Source: JACCZX01 sp038216465
Lineage (GTDB): Bacteria; Pseudomonadota; Gammaproteobacteria; Burkholderiales; Burkholderiaceae_F
Reading direction: 5' to 3'
Assembly (NCBI GenBank): GCA_038216465.1
Contig: JBBQQC010000003.1
Coordinates: 105,426-169,425, forward strand
Length of the DNA: 64,000 nt
How positions within the stretch are numbered: the stretch's first letter is position 1; each line of letters opens with the position of its first letter. The notes beneath the pieces were generated by a model. It was not told where the DNA came from. It did not search any database and saw nothing but the letters and a program-made list of their open reading frames with translations. This document shows positions 8,381-16,323 of this stretch, one piece after another. A program made the position numbers and the translations under genes.

Positions 8381-8394
8381 GGCGATGCATCGCC
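8381..8394. promoter_or_regulatory. 14-bp perfect palindrome upstream of the catabolic operon
   Basis: GGCGATGCATCGCC is a perfect palindrome 22 bases upstream of the start of the Bug receptor gene. Its position between a presumed promoter and the ribosome-binding site suggests an operator for an unlinked regulator, since no regulator gene lies next to the operon. Inferred from symmetry and position only. Confidence 0.3.
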
Positions 8395-8446
8395 ATTAAC
8401 CGCAGAGGATAACCGGTCGTTATCGCATTCCGTCAGCGCTACTGCG

Positions 8447-8612
8447 CCTCGAACCGAAGGTGCGCGCATAGATCCAGGTGAACTCGGCTCCCAATAAAAG
8501 ATTTGGGCTGAGTAGTAGACCCAGATAAGGACGACGATGAGCGACGCGGCGGCGACGCAGCCTTAGGCGATGCCACTCTTTCCGATGTAAACGCCAATCA
8601 GGACACGGCCGA
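8447..8612 (-). pseudogene. Decayed YihY/BrkB C-terminal fragment
   Basis: The minus strand translates as IGRVLIGVYIGKSGIA, then a stop codon, then GCVAAASLIVVLIWVYYSAQIF, then a one-base frameshift, then LLGAEFTWIYARTFGS. This matches the C-terminal 55 or so residues of the intact YihY protein at 268-1161 almost position for position, with an in-frame TAA and a single-base deletion. The N-terminal two thirds are missing. It is a remnant of a second copy about 8 kb away. Confidence 0.85.
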
Positions 8613-8635
8613 TCGTGCGCTCCCGGTAGTGGCGG

Positions 8636-9007
8636 TCAGAACGTGAAAACCAGCTGCCGCTCGCTGCCTGGAGCGCGCACCTCTGAGCAAACCGATTCCT
8701 GCGCAGTGGCAGCGAAGTTGTCGCGAGGGCACCACTGCTCGCTGACTAGTGCCGGGCTGATGCGGCTACCGGTCACTGAGCCGTCAGCGCCGGCCACTGT
8801 GGTGCGACACCGTACCCGCGCGCTACCCACCTGCGAAACGACGCCGCACGCATCAACGATTTGCAGCGATACACCGACCATAGCTGCCGGCGACCGCGCA
8901 GCCCCAGTTGCCGAAAACGATTCGGCACTCGCACCAAGCAACAGAGCAAACATGACGACGTTAACGAAAAGGAGCTTCAAGTCGGTCACCTGCGCGTGGC
9001 ATCGCAC
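8636..9007 (-). CDS. Small exported hypothetical protein
   Basis: Up to 123 residues. A hydrophobic stretch (LKLLFVNVVMFALLLGASA) forms a signal peptide with a likely cut after ASA or FSA. The mature part of about 90 residues has four Cys (VDACG, VRCRT, EQWCPRD, ESVCSEV), fitting two disulfides in a small beta protein. The start is uncertain: the ATG at 9007 has no Shine-Dalgarno, whereas AGGTGA precedes an in-frame TTG nine codons later. Family not recognised. Confidence 0.55.
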   Translation of the reverse strand: MRCHAQVTDLKLLFVNVVMFALLLGASAESFSATGAARSPAAMVGVSLQIVDACGVVSQVGSARVRCRTTVAGADGSVTGSRISPALVSEQWCPRDNFAATAQESVCSEVRAPGSERQLVFTF

Positions 9008-9201
9008 GAACTGCTTTTAGTCTAGGTCGACTCTCAAACTTTCTTTAGACATCCGAAAAGCTGATGTCGTCATCAGCCGAACGCACGATTTTGCAAAAGC
9101 CAGTTCAGATTTATTGGCAGCGGTAAGTACGGCGGCTGGAGGTAATTGTCGGTGGCGCGAAACGCGTGTAGCTTGCCCGTTCCTTTTGAGACGGAGGGTG
9201 C

Positions 9202-9720
9202 ATGAAAGGTAACGTGTCTTCAATCGTCGGACGGCTTGCCATCGCGTTGGCCGGCCTCGGCCTGTTCGCTACTGCGCCCGCGGCGAGCGCTCAGATCCTG
9301 ACTTTCATGTTTATCGACGGCATTCCGGGCGAGTCGACGCTTGACGACAAGAGAAACTGGATCGAGCTGACGGGCTATTCGCAGTCGTTCGGCACCGCCA
9401 ATTGCTCACGCGCGGTCGCCAACAAGCGCATTGATCGGTCCAGCCCGCTCCTGATCAGCCGCGCTGCCGCGAATCAATTGATTCCGAGCGTGGTGGTCAC
9501 GATGCGCAAGGCGGGTGAGGGACAGCGTGACTTTTTCATTGCAACCCTCGGCCAGGTACTGGTGGATCGAATAGAGGTGGCTGATCAGGACGGGCAACTC
9601 GTGGAACGAGTCGTGCTCGCCCCGCAAGCGATCACGATTCAATATTTCCCGCAGGACCCTAAGGGCGGTTTGGGAACGCCGGTAGTCTCATCGGTTGCGT
9701 GCACTCCATCGCGTAGATAG
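9202..9720 (+). CDS. Hcp-like protein with a Sec signal peptide
   Basis: 172 residues. GGAGG precedes the ATG. Residues 1-30 are a clear signal peptide ending PAASAQ. The mature region matches the Hcp fold of type VI secretion tube proteins: MFIDGIPGESTLDDKRNWIE, then SPLLISRAAANQLIPSVVVT, then RKAGEGQRDFFIATLGQVLVDRI. Canonical Hcp has no signal peptide and lies in a T6SS cluster. Here there is no other T6SS gene, so it is an orphan, Sec-exported member of the family whose role is unclear. Confidence 0.8.
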   Translation: MKGNVSSIVGRLAIALAGLGLFATAPAASAQILTFMFIDGIPGESTLDDKRNWIELTGYSQSFGTANCSRAVANKRIDRSSPLLISRAAANQLIPSVVVTMRKAGEGQRDFFIATLGQVLVDRIEVADQDGQLVERVVLAPQAITIQYFPQDPKGGLGTPVVSSVACTPSRR

Positions 9721-9921
9721 GGCTGAGCCTCCGTACAACGAGCGCAATAAGGGAGCGCACGTTTGCAACAGCGTGCGCAACCAGTTCGACGATGTAGTCC
9801 GCTCTGCAAGTGCGCTTTAACGCGCTCGCGATCGAACGCACTCATAGAACGCGATCCTGCGGATGTTCGGTTTTGCATGATCTAAATTTGTTAAAGCGCT
9901 TGTTTTAGCCTGTGACCCCAT

Positions 9922-9950
9922 CCTAAAATAAGCGCCCTGCTTATTTTAGG
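9922..9950. repeat. 12-bp perfect inverted repeat with 5-base loop
   Basis: CCTAAAATAAGC (9922-9933) and its exact complement GCTTATTTTAGG (9939-9950) flank GCCCT. The arm CTTATTTTAGG recurs at 4001-4011. At both places a GGGGTC/GACCCC block is close by. It lies just before the truncated Fic gene. It could be an operator, or the remnant of a dispersed REP-like element. The other 200 bases of the gap from 9721 show no gene. Confidence 0.6.
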
Positions 9951-9964
9951 TATGCATCCGCTCC

Positions 9965-10150
9965 ATGCGCCGGTCTCCGCCCGGAAAGTACGTCACCGTA
10001 TCCACGGCGAGCCAGCCCTTTCGTGCATTCATACCGGCGCCCCGTCCTCCGAAGCCGCAGGTTGATTGGACGCCGGCGCTGCGTCGCCGCTTTGATGACG
10101 CGTTGCTCGCAGTCGGGCGGACGGCGAACCGCCGCAAAATTGCATATTGA
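9965..10150 (+). pseudogene. Truncated Fic-family protein, N-terminal fragment only
   Basis: 61 residues. RRSPPGKYVTVSTASQPFR, AFIPAPRPPKPQVDWTPAL and DDALLAVGR correspond to the N-terminal Fic_N region, where full-length proteins read roughly RAFVPAPLPPxPPL...LAxGRLDG. The similarity stops exactly at VGR, followed by a short unrelated tail and a stop. The catalytic Fic domain with HPFxxGNGRxxR is absent. The break lies 15 bases before the membrane-protein block that follows. Confidence 0.65.
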
Positions 10151-10164
10151 TTCTGGAGAGGGGC

Positions 10165-10614
10165 ATGCGTCTGAGAACCATCGCAGCGATCCTCGCGTGC
10201 CTGCTGGTCGCCCTGTTCGTCGCGATCAACTGGTCGGCCTTCATCACGCCGACGACGCTCAGCATCGTATTTGCCAGTATCGAGGCGCCGCTGGGAATGG
10301 TGATGCTCGGCGTCCTCGTGCTGTTCGCGCTTGCGGCCGCGGCCTACATGGCGGTCTGGCAGAGCAGGACGCTGCTCGAGCTACGACGGCACACGAAGGA
10401 GTTGAACGAGCAGCGCGCGCTGGCCGATCAGGCCGAGGCGTCGCGCTTCACCGACCTGCGCGCCGTGATCCACGCCGAGATCGAAGGTCTTGCCGCGCAA
10501 CTGGCGACGAATCAGTCGGCGCTCAAGAAGGAAATTCGTGACCAGTCGAACTCGCTCGCGGCTGCGCTGGCCGAGATCGACGATCGGATGCGCCGGCCGG
10601 GCGCGGCGGGTTGA
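10165..10614 (+). CDS. LapA/DUF1049-like small membrane protein with coiled-coil tail
   Basis: 149 residues. The ATG at 10165 is preceded by GGAGAGG. Two N-terminal transmembrane segments (about residues 5-27 and 40-62) have the NWSAFITPTTLSIVFASIEAPLGMVML connection typical of LapA-domain (DUF1049) proteins. A charged cytoplasmic helix rich in Glu, Ala and Gln, probably a coiled coil, follows from about residue 68. First gene of a five-gene membrane-protein block. Function unknown. Confidence 0.72.
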   Translation: MRLRTIAAILACLLVALFVAINWSAFITPTTLSIVFASIEAPLGMVMLGVLVLFALAAAAYMAVWQSRTLLELRRHTKELNEQRALADQAEASRFTDLRAVIHAEIEGLAAQLATNQSALKKEIRDQSNSLAAALAEIDDRMRRPGAAG

Positions 10615-10639
10615 CGCGTCGGCGGCCGTCGGCTCGCGC

Positions 10640-11896
10640 TTATCGCGAAGACGGATTTCGCGCGCGCGGGAGCGCGCCGCGGATGACCCGGCCCAAGGTC
10701 AGTCCCTGGCCGAGGATCGAGAAGACGACGACGCAGTAGGTAAGGGCGAGGATGACGTCGCGCTGCGGGCCGGCCGGCAGAGACAGCGCGAGGGCGACGG
10801 AAATCCCGCCGCGCAAGCCGCCCCAGGTCAACACCCAGCCGGCGCCCTTCGGCAGCCGAAACGGGCGCTTCATCAAGGCGACGGGAACACCGACGGTCAG
10901 GGCGCGCGCCGACAGGGTCAAGGCGATGGCGGCCGCCGCGGCGACTAAGGTCCCGGCCGAGAAGCTGACGAGCACGACCTCCATGCCGATCAGTACGAAC
11001 AGCACGGCGTTCAGGATCTCGTCGATTAGCTCCCAGAAGAGGTCGATATAGCGTCGCGTCAGGTCGGACATCGCGAGCGCCCGCCCGCCGTTGCCGACGA
11101 TCACGCCGGTCACCACCATCGCCAGCGGCCCCGAGACGTGGAGCCGGCTCGCCAGCGCGTAGCCGCCGGTCACCACGGCGAGCGTCAGCAGCACTTCGAC
11201 CTGATAGCTGTCGATGCTCTTGAGAAGGCGAAAGGCAAGATAGCCGAGAGCGGCGCCGAACAGCAGGCCGCCGCCCGCTTCGCGCAGCAGCAAGAGCACG
11301 CTGTCGCTTGCGGTCGGGACTACGCCGCTGACGGCAACCCCGAGCAGGAGTGAGAAGACAACAACGCCGACGCCGTCGTTGAAGAGCGATTCGCCGGCGA
11401 TGACGAGCTCGAGGTCTTCGGGTGCGCCGGCGGTCTTGAGCACGCCCATGACCGCGATCGGGTCGGTCGGCGAGATCAGGGCGCCGAAGAGAAGACAATA
11501 GAGAAGCGGGAGCTCGACCCCGAGCCACGGAAACAGGAGCCAGGTCGCGACTCCCACCAGCGCCGTCGACAGGAGCGTCGCGCCCACGGCCAGCACTCCG
11601 ACCTGCCATCGATAGGCCCTGAGCCGGCTGAGGTCGACGTGCAGGGCGCCGGCGAAGAGCAGCATCGACAGCATCCCCTGCATCAGCACAGCCGAGAAAT
11701 CGATCGAGCGCAGCAAGGATTCCTGCTGCCGGCGTAATCCGAAATCGATGCCGGCAGCGTCGAGACCGAGCAGCGCAAGCGACAGCAGCAGCGCGGCCAC
11801 CATTACGCCGATGGCGATGGGCAGACCGAGAAAACGCTTGTTCAGGTAGGCAAGCAGCGCTGTGATGACAATGAAAATGGCGGCGATCTCGAACAT
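10640..11896 (-). CDS. CPA1-family Na+(K+)/H+ antiporter
   Basis: 418 residues with about 12 transmembrane segments. Diagnostic motifs of NhaP/NHE-type antiporters are ALISPTDPIAVMGVLKTAG (about residues 132-150, TDP with the ion-site Asp) and GESLFNDGVGVVVF (about 160-173, ND motif), plus GWVLTWGGLRGGISVALAL near the C-terminus. It exchanges cytoplasmic Na+ or K+ for protons across the inner membrane. I start at the ATG at 11896, four bases after the DUF2254 stop, because the upstream extension is antisense of that gene's end. Confidence 0.92.
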   Translation of the reverse strand: MFEIAAIFIVITALLAYLNKRFLGLPIAIGVMVAALLLSLALLGLDAAGIDFGLRRQQESLLRSIDFSAVLMQGMLSMLLFAGALHVDLSRLRAYRWQVGVLAVGATLLSTALVGVATWLLFPWLGVELPLLYCLLFGALISPTDPIAVMGVLKTAGAPEDLELVIAGESLFNDGVGVVVFSLLLGVAVSGVVPTASDSVLLLLREAGGGLLFGAALGYLAFRLLKSIDSYQVEVLLTLAVVTGGYALASRLHVSGPLAMVVTGVIVGNGGRALAMSDLTRRYIDLFWELIDEILNAVLFVLIGMEVVLVSFSAGTLVAAAAAIALTLSARALTVGVPVALMKRPFRLPKGAGWVLTWGGLRGGISVALALSLPAGPQRDVILALTYCVVVFSILGQGLTLGRVIRGALPRARNPSSR

Positions 11897-11900
11897 GCGA

Positions 11901-13241
11901 TCACCCCGTGCCCGGCTCGTGCAGCGCGCGCAGGCAGGCGTCGTGGCGTTGCCGCAGGTCGGCCCGGTCGTGCGCTTCGCCGAAAGCATCGCCTGCGCCG
12001 CCGACGATCATCTGCGCGTGGCGCCGAAGCGCAGTCCGATCCTGCGGCGTCTGCACCGCGCCGGCGACCGCCGCGATCGCCTCGAGCAGGCGCAGCGTGA
12101 CAGCGACGTCGCGGCGCGCGTGCTGGCGGATCTGGTTCAGCGAGGCGTCGACGAGGTCGGCGAAGCTGATCGCCGGGGCGATCACTCGCAGCACTCCCGC
12201 CTCGTCCCTGCGCTGCGCAGGAGGCATCTCGCGACGCGCCAGGCGACAGAGCGCCGAGGCCAGCCTGTCGACGCACGTGACCGCCGTGAACGGATCGTTG
12301 ATCCCGGGCGACAGGGCGCGCACCGCGATCTCGACCAGCTGGAGGATCGCGAACTCGATGTCCTGGGCCGACGTTCGCTGGTTGCCGAGCACGAACGCGC
12401 CGTTCAGCCGCGTCGCGAGCGCGTCGTCGACGCGGCCGGCCGGCGTGACGGTGGCGAGCGTCTGGTCCTTGACGATGTAATTACCGGGCCGTACCTGCAG
12501 CCGGATGCGGACATCGCCCGCGACGGCCAGCGCCATCAGCGCCTGCGCATCGACCAGCTGAAGGTAGCCGTCGTCGGCGGCGCCGACGCGAGCCGCCTCG
12601 CCGTCCAACCCCGGCGACCCTTCGCCGTTCCGCCCAGGCGTCGACGCCGGCTCATTCGCCCGGCCGATCTGCGTCGGGAAGAGACGCTCGATCCCCTTGG
12701 ACAGTTCGCTTGCAACACGGGCGATCACTTCGTCGGCCTGGATCGAGACGGCGACGTGGTGGATGAAATAGATGAGCACCGCCAGGCCGAACAGCGCCAG
12801 CAGCACGCCGAGAGTCACTGCGAGATGTGGCACGAAGGCGGTCTCGTCGACGCGGCGGATCGTGCGCAGCACCAGCAGGCAGTAGACGAACGTGGAGACG
12901 AAGGTGCCGATCACGACCTGGTTGGCGGTGTCGCGCATGAAATTGCGCAGCAGTCGCGGCCCCAGCTGCGAAGAAGCTAGCGACAGCGCGACCAGCGTCA
13001 TCGAGAAGACGACGCCGGCGATCGTGATCATCGATCCGGCGATGGTGCTCAGGACAAGGCTCGCGCCTTCGGCGCCGCCGCTGTAGACCCAACCGAGCGC
13101 GTGCAGCCACCGATCGCTGACGATCCGGTCGAGCGCCACCGCCCCGAGGGCGAGCGCTCCGGCGCCCGTCGCCATCAGAGACGGCAGGAACCAGAAGCTC
13201 GAGTGGAGCCGCTCCCAGTGATTCTGCAGCCACGCGTTCAA
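11901..13241 (-). CDS. DUF2254-family membrane protein
   Basis: 446 residues. There are four N-terminal hydrophobic segments (FWFLPSLMATGAGALALG, GSMITIAGVVFSMTLVALSL, VVIGTFVSTFVYCLLVL, VLLALFGLAVLIYFIHH) and then a long soluble domain. The FSMTLVALSLASSQLGPRLL signature is characteristic of DUF2254, and the soluble part includes LSPGINDPFTAVTCVDRL. Function unproven. It is co-transcribed with the CPA1 antiporter, which supports an ion-homeostasis or envelope role. Confidence 0.9.
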   Translation of the reverse strand: MNAWLQNHWERLHSSFWFLPSLMATGAGALALGAVALDRIVSDRWLHALGWVYSGGAEGASLVLSTIAGSMITIAGVVFSMTLVALSLASSQLGPRLLRNFMRDTANQVVIGTFVSTFVYCLLVLRTIRRVDETAFVPHLAVTLGVLLALFGLAVLIYFIHHVAVSIQADEVIARVASELSKGIERLFPTQIGRANEPASTPGRNGEGSPGLDGEAARVGAADDGYLQLVDAQALMALAVAGDVRIRLQVRPGNYIVKDQTLATVTPAGRVDDALATRLNGAFVLGNQRTSAQDIEFAILQLVEIAVRALSPGINDPFTAVTCVDRLASALCRLARREMPPAQRRDEAGVLRVIAPAISFADLVDASLNQIRQHARRDVAVTLRLLEAIAAVAGAVQTPQDRTALRRHAQMIVGGAGDAFGEAHDRADLRQRHDACLRALHEPGTG

Positions 13242-13353
13242 GAGGATCGCTCGTTGCGAAGGGAGGGGAACTGCGGCATGAGTTACTAGGCCCTATGTTA
13301 AGGTCAGCGAACAGGTCGCGCATCGGCGTAACGCACATCGACAGGACGGCGGC

Positions 13354-14328
13354 ATGGAAATTCTCGGGATCAACTGGGTCGGTATCAACGCCGAGAACGG
13401 CCGCAAGCTTCTGCTCTCGATCGTCTTCATCGCCGTCGTGCTGCTAGTTAGCTGGATGCTGCGCGGCGCGGTCGGGGTCGTGCTCGGCAAGGCCGACCGG
13501 GCTTCGGTGCAGACGAGGTTCTGGACGCGGCAGGCAGTGAGCCTGCTGGCCGCAGTGGTGCTAATCGTCGGCATGATGTCGATCTGGTTCAACGATCCGA
13601 CCCGGCTCGCCACCGCGTTCGGCCTGATGTCGGCCGGCCTGGCGTTCGCCCTGCAGCAGGTCATCACGGCGATCGCCGGCTACTTCGTCATCCTGCGCGG
13701 CTCGACCTTCAGCGTCGGCGACCGCATCTCAATGGGCGGTGTGCGCGGCGACGTTCTGCAGCTCGGCTTCATCCAGACCACGATCATGGAGATGGGCCAG
13801 CCGCCGCCGGTGCAGGGCGCGGATCCGGCGATGTGGGTGAAGAGCCGGCAGTTCACGGGCCGCATCGTCACAGTGAGCAACGCGAAGATCTTCTCGGAGC
13901 CGGTCTTCAACTACACGCGCGACTTTCCGTTCCTGTGGGAGGAAATGACGATTCCGATCACCTACAAGGCGGATCGGAATCGGGTCGAGAGGATTCTGCT
14001 CGAAGCGGCGCGCCGGCATGCCGTCGATTCGCGCGAAATGGCCGCCGATGCCAAGCAAGACCTGCAGAAGCGCTTCGGCGTCGAGCCGATCGAGCTGGAG
14101 CCGCGCGTCTACCTCCGGATCACCGACAACTGGCTCGAGCTGACGGTGCGATTCCTGGTCGGCACGCACCGGATCCGCGGCGCCAAGGACGAGATGAGCC
14201 GCTTCATCATCGTCGAGCTCGACAAGGCCGGGATCGGCATCGCCTCCGCGACATATGAAATTGTCGGCTTTCCTTCGCTCCCGGGGATGCCCTTCCCGTC
14301 AGCGGGGACAGCCCCGGCAAGCGGCTGA
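13354..14328 (+). CDS. MscS-family mechanosensitive channel
   Basis: 324 residues. Three hydrophobic segments, the last being the pore-lining helix (AFGLMSAGLAFALQQVITAI, about residues 88-107), are followed by the MscS beta domain (FSVGDRISMGGVRGDVLQLGF). An insertion of about 25 residues (MEMGQPPPVQGADPAMWVKS) follows the usual TTI motif before the NAKIF element. The C-terminal alpha/beta domain completes the vestibule. It relieves osmotic down-shock. It diverges from the DUF2254-antiporter pair and is followed two bases later by a YihY gene. Confidence 0.92.
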   Translation: MEILGINWVGINAENGRKLLLSIVFIAVVLLVSWMLRGAVGVVLGKADRASVQTRFWTRQAVSLLAAVVLIVGMMSIWFNDPTRLATAFGLMSAGLAFALQQVITAIAGYFVILRGSTFSVGDRISMGGVRGDVLQLGFIQTTIMEMGQPPPVQGADPAMWVKSRQFTGRIVTVSNAKIFSEPVFNYTRDFPFLWEEMTIPITYKADRNRVERILLEAARRHAVDSREMAADAKQDLQKRFGVEPIELEPRVYLRITDNWLELTVRFLVGTHRIRGAKDEMSRFIIVELDKAGIGIASATYEIVGFPSLPGMPFPSAGTAPASG

Positions 14329-14330
14329 GA

Positions 14331-15212
14331 ATGGGCCTCGGGCAGCGGGCATCGGCGAAATGGCCGTCGCTGCCGCTTTCCTGGCGCCCGCTGGCGAGAT
14401 CGGCATGGCGTCGATTCGTCGACCACCAAGTGCCCGGCCGATCGGCGCAGATGTCGTTCTATTTCTTCCTATCGATCTTTCCGATCCTACTCATCCTGAC
14501 CGGCACGCTCGGCCTGTTCCTGGACGCCAAGTGGCTGGTCCGGGATTCCCTGCTCGATCGCATCGGCTCCGTGGCGCCGCCGTCGGTCGTCCACCTGCTC
14601 GGCCGGCTGCTCGAGCACCTCACCGACCGCGCCGCCCAGCCGCTCGGCTGGGGCATCGTCCTGACGCTCTGGGCGTCGTCGAGCGGCATGACGGCGACGA
14701 TCCGCGGCCTCAACGTCGCCTATGGAGTCGAGGAGGAGCGGGTGTGGTGGAAGCGTCGCCTGGTCGCGCTCGGCCTGACGTTGGTCCTGATGCTGCTGCT
14801 CGCGGCGGCCATGCTGCTGCTCACCTATGGCCGGCCGATTGCCGAGATGGTCGTCGACCGTTCGGGGCTCGGGCGGAGCTGGATCATGGTCGGCCGGATC
14901 TTGCAATGGCCGATGCTGATCAGCTTTCTGCTGCTCGCCTTCGAGCTCGTGTATCAAATCGCGCCGCATCGCCCCGGCGCGCGCTGGAGCGGGGTGCGTG
15001 CAGGCAGCTGGGTAGCGACCCTGCTTTGGCTCGCCGGCTCGCTCGTCATCAAGTACTACGCGGCCAACCTCGCCCACTACAACATCGCCTACGGATCCAT
15101 CGGAGCCGTCGTCGTCCTGCTGCTCTGGTTCTACTGGACGGGAATCGCCATCCTGATCGGCGCCGAGGTTGACGCGAGCCTTCCGCGCGCGGCACGCCGC
15201 CTGCTGCACTGA
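14331..15212 (+). CDS. YihY/BrkB-family inner-membrane protein (second, diverged)
   Basis: 293 residues with about six membrane segments. Family motifs are QMSFYFFLSIFPILLILTG (about residues 40-58), LWASSSGMTATIRGLN, and the C-terminal YGSIGAVVVLLLWFYWTGIAILIGAEV, where family members usually read YxxxFLLGAE. It begins two bases after the mscS stop, so the two are probably co-transcribed. It is clearly more distant from the YihY at 268-1161 than the pseudogene at 8447 is, so it is not a recent duplicate. Confidence 0.88.
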   Translation: MGLGQRASAKWPSLPLSWRPLARSAWRRFVDHQVPGRSAQMSFYFFLSIFPILLILTGTLGLFLDAKWLVRDSLLDRIGSVAPPSVVHLLGRLLEHLTDRAAQPLGWGIVLTLWASSSGMTATIRGLNVAYGVEEERVWWKRRLVALGLTLVLMLLLAAAMLLLTYGRPIAEMVVDRSGLGRSWIMVGRILQWPMLISFLLLAFELVYQIAPHRPGARWSGVRAGSWVATLLWLAGSLVIKYYAANLAHYNIAYGSIGAVVVLLLWFYWTGIAILIGAEVDASLPRAARRLLH

Positions 15213-15330
15213 CGATGGCGGTAAACATCGTCCACACCCGACTCCCGGCGGCGTCATTCATCCGCGCCTTCGCGGGGACCCTGTCCGCGGCTCCTCTCTT
15301 GCTGGTAACAACATCATCACCAGCTCGATA

Positions 15331-15438
15331 GCGGCGCCGGCGCGGCTCAAGCTGGCCGTGCCATTGATCGTCAGCCACATGTTCGTCTTCTACTTCGGCA
15401 TCTCGGCCGACCCGACGCCGCCGGTGGCGCTCGCCTCT
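15331..15438 (+). pseudogene. Remnant of a fused TRAP-transporter permease
   Basis: A 36-codon stretch reads IAAPARLKLAVPLIVSHM and then FVFYFGISADPTPPVALASV. The VSHMFVFYFGIxADxTPPVALA segment is highly characteristic of the large membrane subunit of 4TM/12TM fused TRAP transporters. No other part of such a protein is recognisable in 15213-15330, and the frame stops shortly after. It is a fragment left by deletion or recombination. The rest of this gap holds only the upstream frame of the TPR gene. Confidence 0.65.
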
Positions 15439-15557
15439 GTACGCTCCCGCTCGCCATAGCCATCGATCTCGCTCCGCTGTGGGATTTCAGCCAGCCCGAG
15501 CTGACTGAGCAGCGCTTTCGCGCGGCGCTCGCGGGCGCGAGTGCGGACGACGCGCTG

Positions 15558-16271
15558 ATGTTGCAAACCCAGATCGCGCGCACGCACGGACTGCGCGGCG
15601 ACTTCGGGCGTGCACAGCAAATTCTGAAGAGTATCGAGCCGCAGATTGCGGTCGCCTGTGCCGAAGCGCGCGTGCGCTACGAGCTCGAGTTCGGCCGCAC
15701 GCTAGCCTCGGCCAAGCACACGAATGATTCACAGACACCCTCTATCAAGGCGCAGGCGCGAGCCAGGTATATGCACGCGCTCGAGCTTGCAAAGGGAAAT
15801 CAACTCGATGCGCTCGCGATCGATGCGGTGCACATGCTGGCGTTCGTGGACACGGAACTGATGGATCAATTGAAATGGGGCGAAGAAGCGCTTGCGATCT
15901 CGCTCGCCTCATCGCAGCCCGCGGCACGCACGTGGGAACCGTCGATACGTAACAACGTCGGTTACGCGCTGCACCAGCTGCAGCGGTACGACGAGGCGCT
16001 TGCGCAGTTCCGTCAAGCACTGGTGCTGCGCGAGCGTGGTGACGATGTGGAAGCCCCGCGCGCCGCGCACTGGATGGTCGGCTGGACCTTGCGCGCATTG
16101 AATCGGCTGGATGAAGCGCTCGAGATCCAGTTGCGGCTGGAGCGGGAATGCGAGGCGGCGGGCGTGCCGGACCCGTATGTGTTCGATGAGCTCGAAGCGC
16201 TGTATCGCGCGCAGGGCGATGAGGCGCGGGCTCAGCGATACGCGCAAAGAAGAAAACAGTTGACGCGCTGA
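15558..16271 (+). CDS. Tetratricopeptide-repeat protein, N-terminus probably damaged
   Basis: 237 residues from the first ATG, rich in degenerate TPR units, for example WEPSIRNNVGYALHQLQRYDEALAQFRQAL and RAAHWMVGWTLRALNRLDEALEIQ. The same frame stays open upstream and reads IDLAPLWDFSQPELTEQRF, then RAALAGASADDALMLQTQIA. This looks like the true N-terminus of the family, but in place of a start codon there is ATA (15456-15458) joined to a TRAP-transporter fragment. Either a shortened protein is made from 15558 or the gene is dead. Such proteins are usually protein-interaction scaffolds. Confidence 0.72.
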   Translation: MLQTQIARTHGLRGDFGRAQQILKSIEPQIAVACAEARVRYELEFGRTLASAKHTNDSQTPSIKAQARARYMHALELAKGNQLDALAIDAVHMLAFVDTELMDQLKWGEEALAISLASSQPAARTWEPSIRNNVGYALHQLQRYDEALAQFRQALVLRERGDDVEAPRAAHWMVGWTLRALNRLDEALEIQLRLERECEAAGVPDPYVFDELEALYRAQGDEARAQRYAQRRKQLTR

Positions 16272-16323
16272 ATCGACGGCGATTTACGCGTCGCGCAACA
16301 CCGCTTTCACTCCCTCCTTTTTT

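Noticed and set aside
10512..13338. Long Arg-rich frames on both strands across the antiporter and DUF2254 genes
   Set aside because: These are shadow frames in very GC-rich DNA. The antiporter and DUF2254 frames carry all the family motifs.
14255..15257. Frames of about 300 and 250 codons overlapping the second YihY gene
   Set aside because: Both are Arg/Pro-rich shadows, whereas the YihY frame has membrane segments and family motifs.
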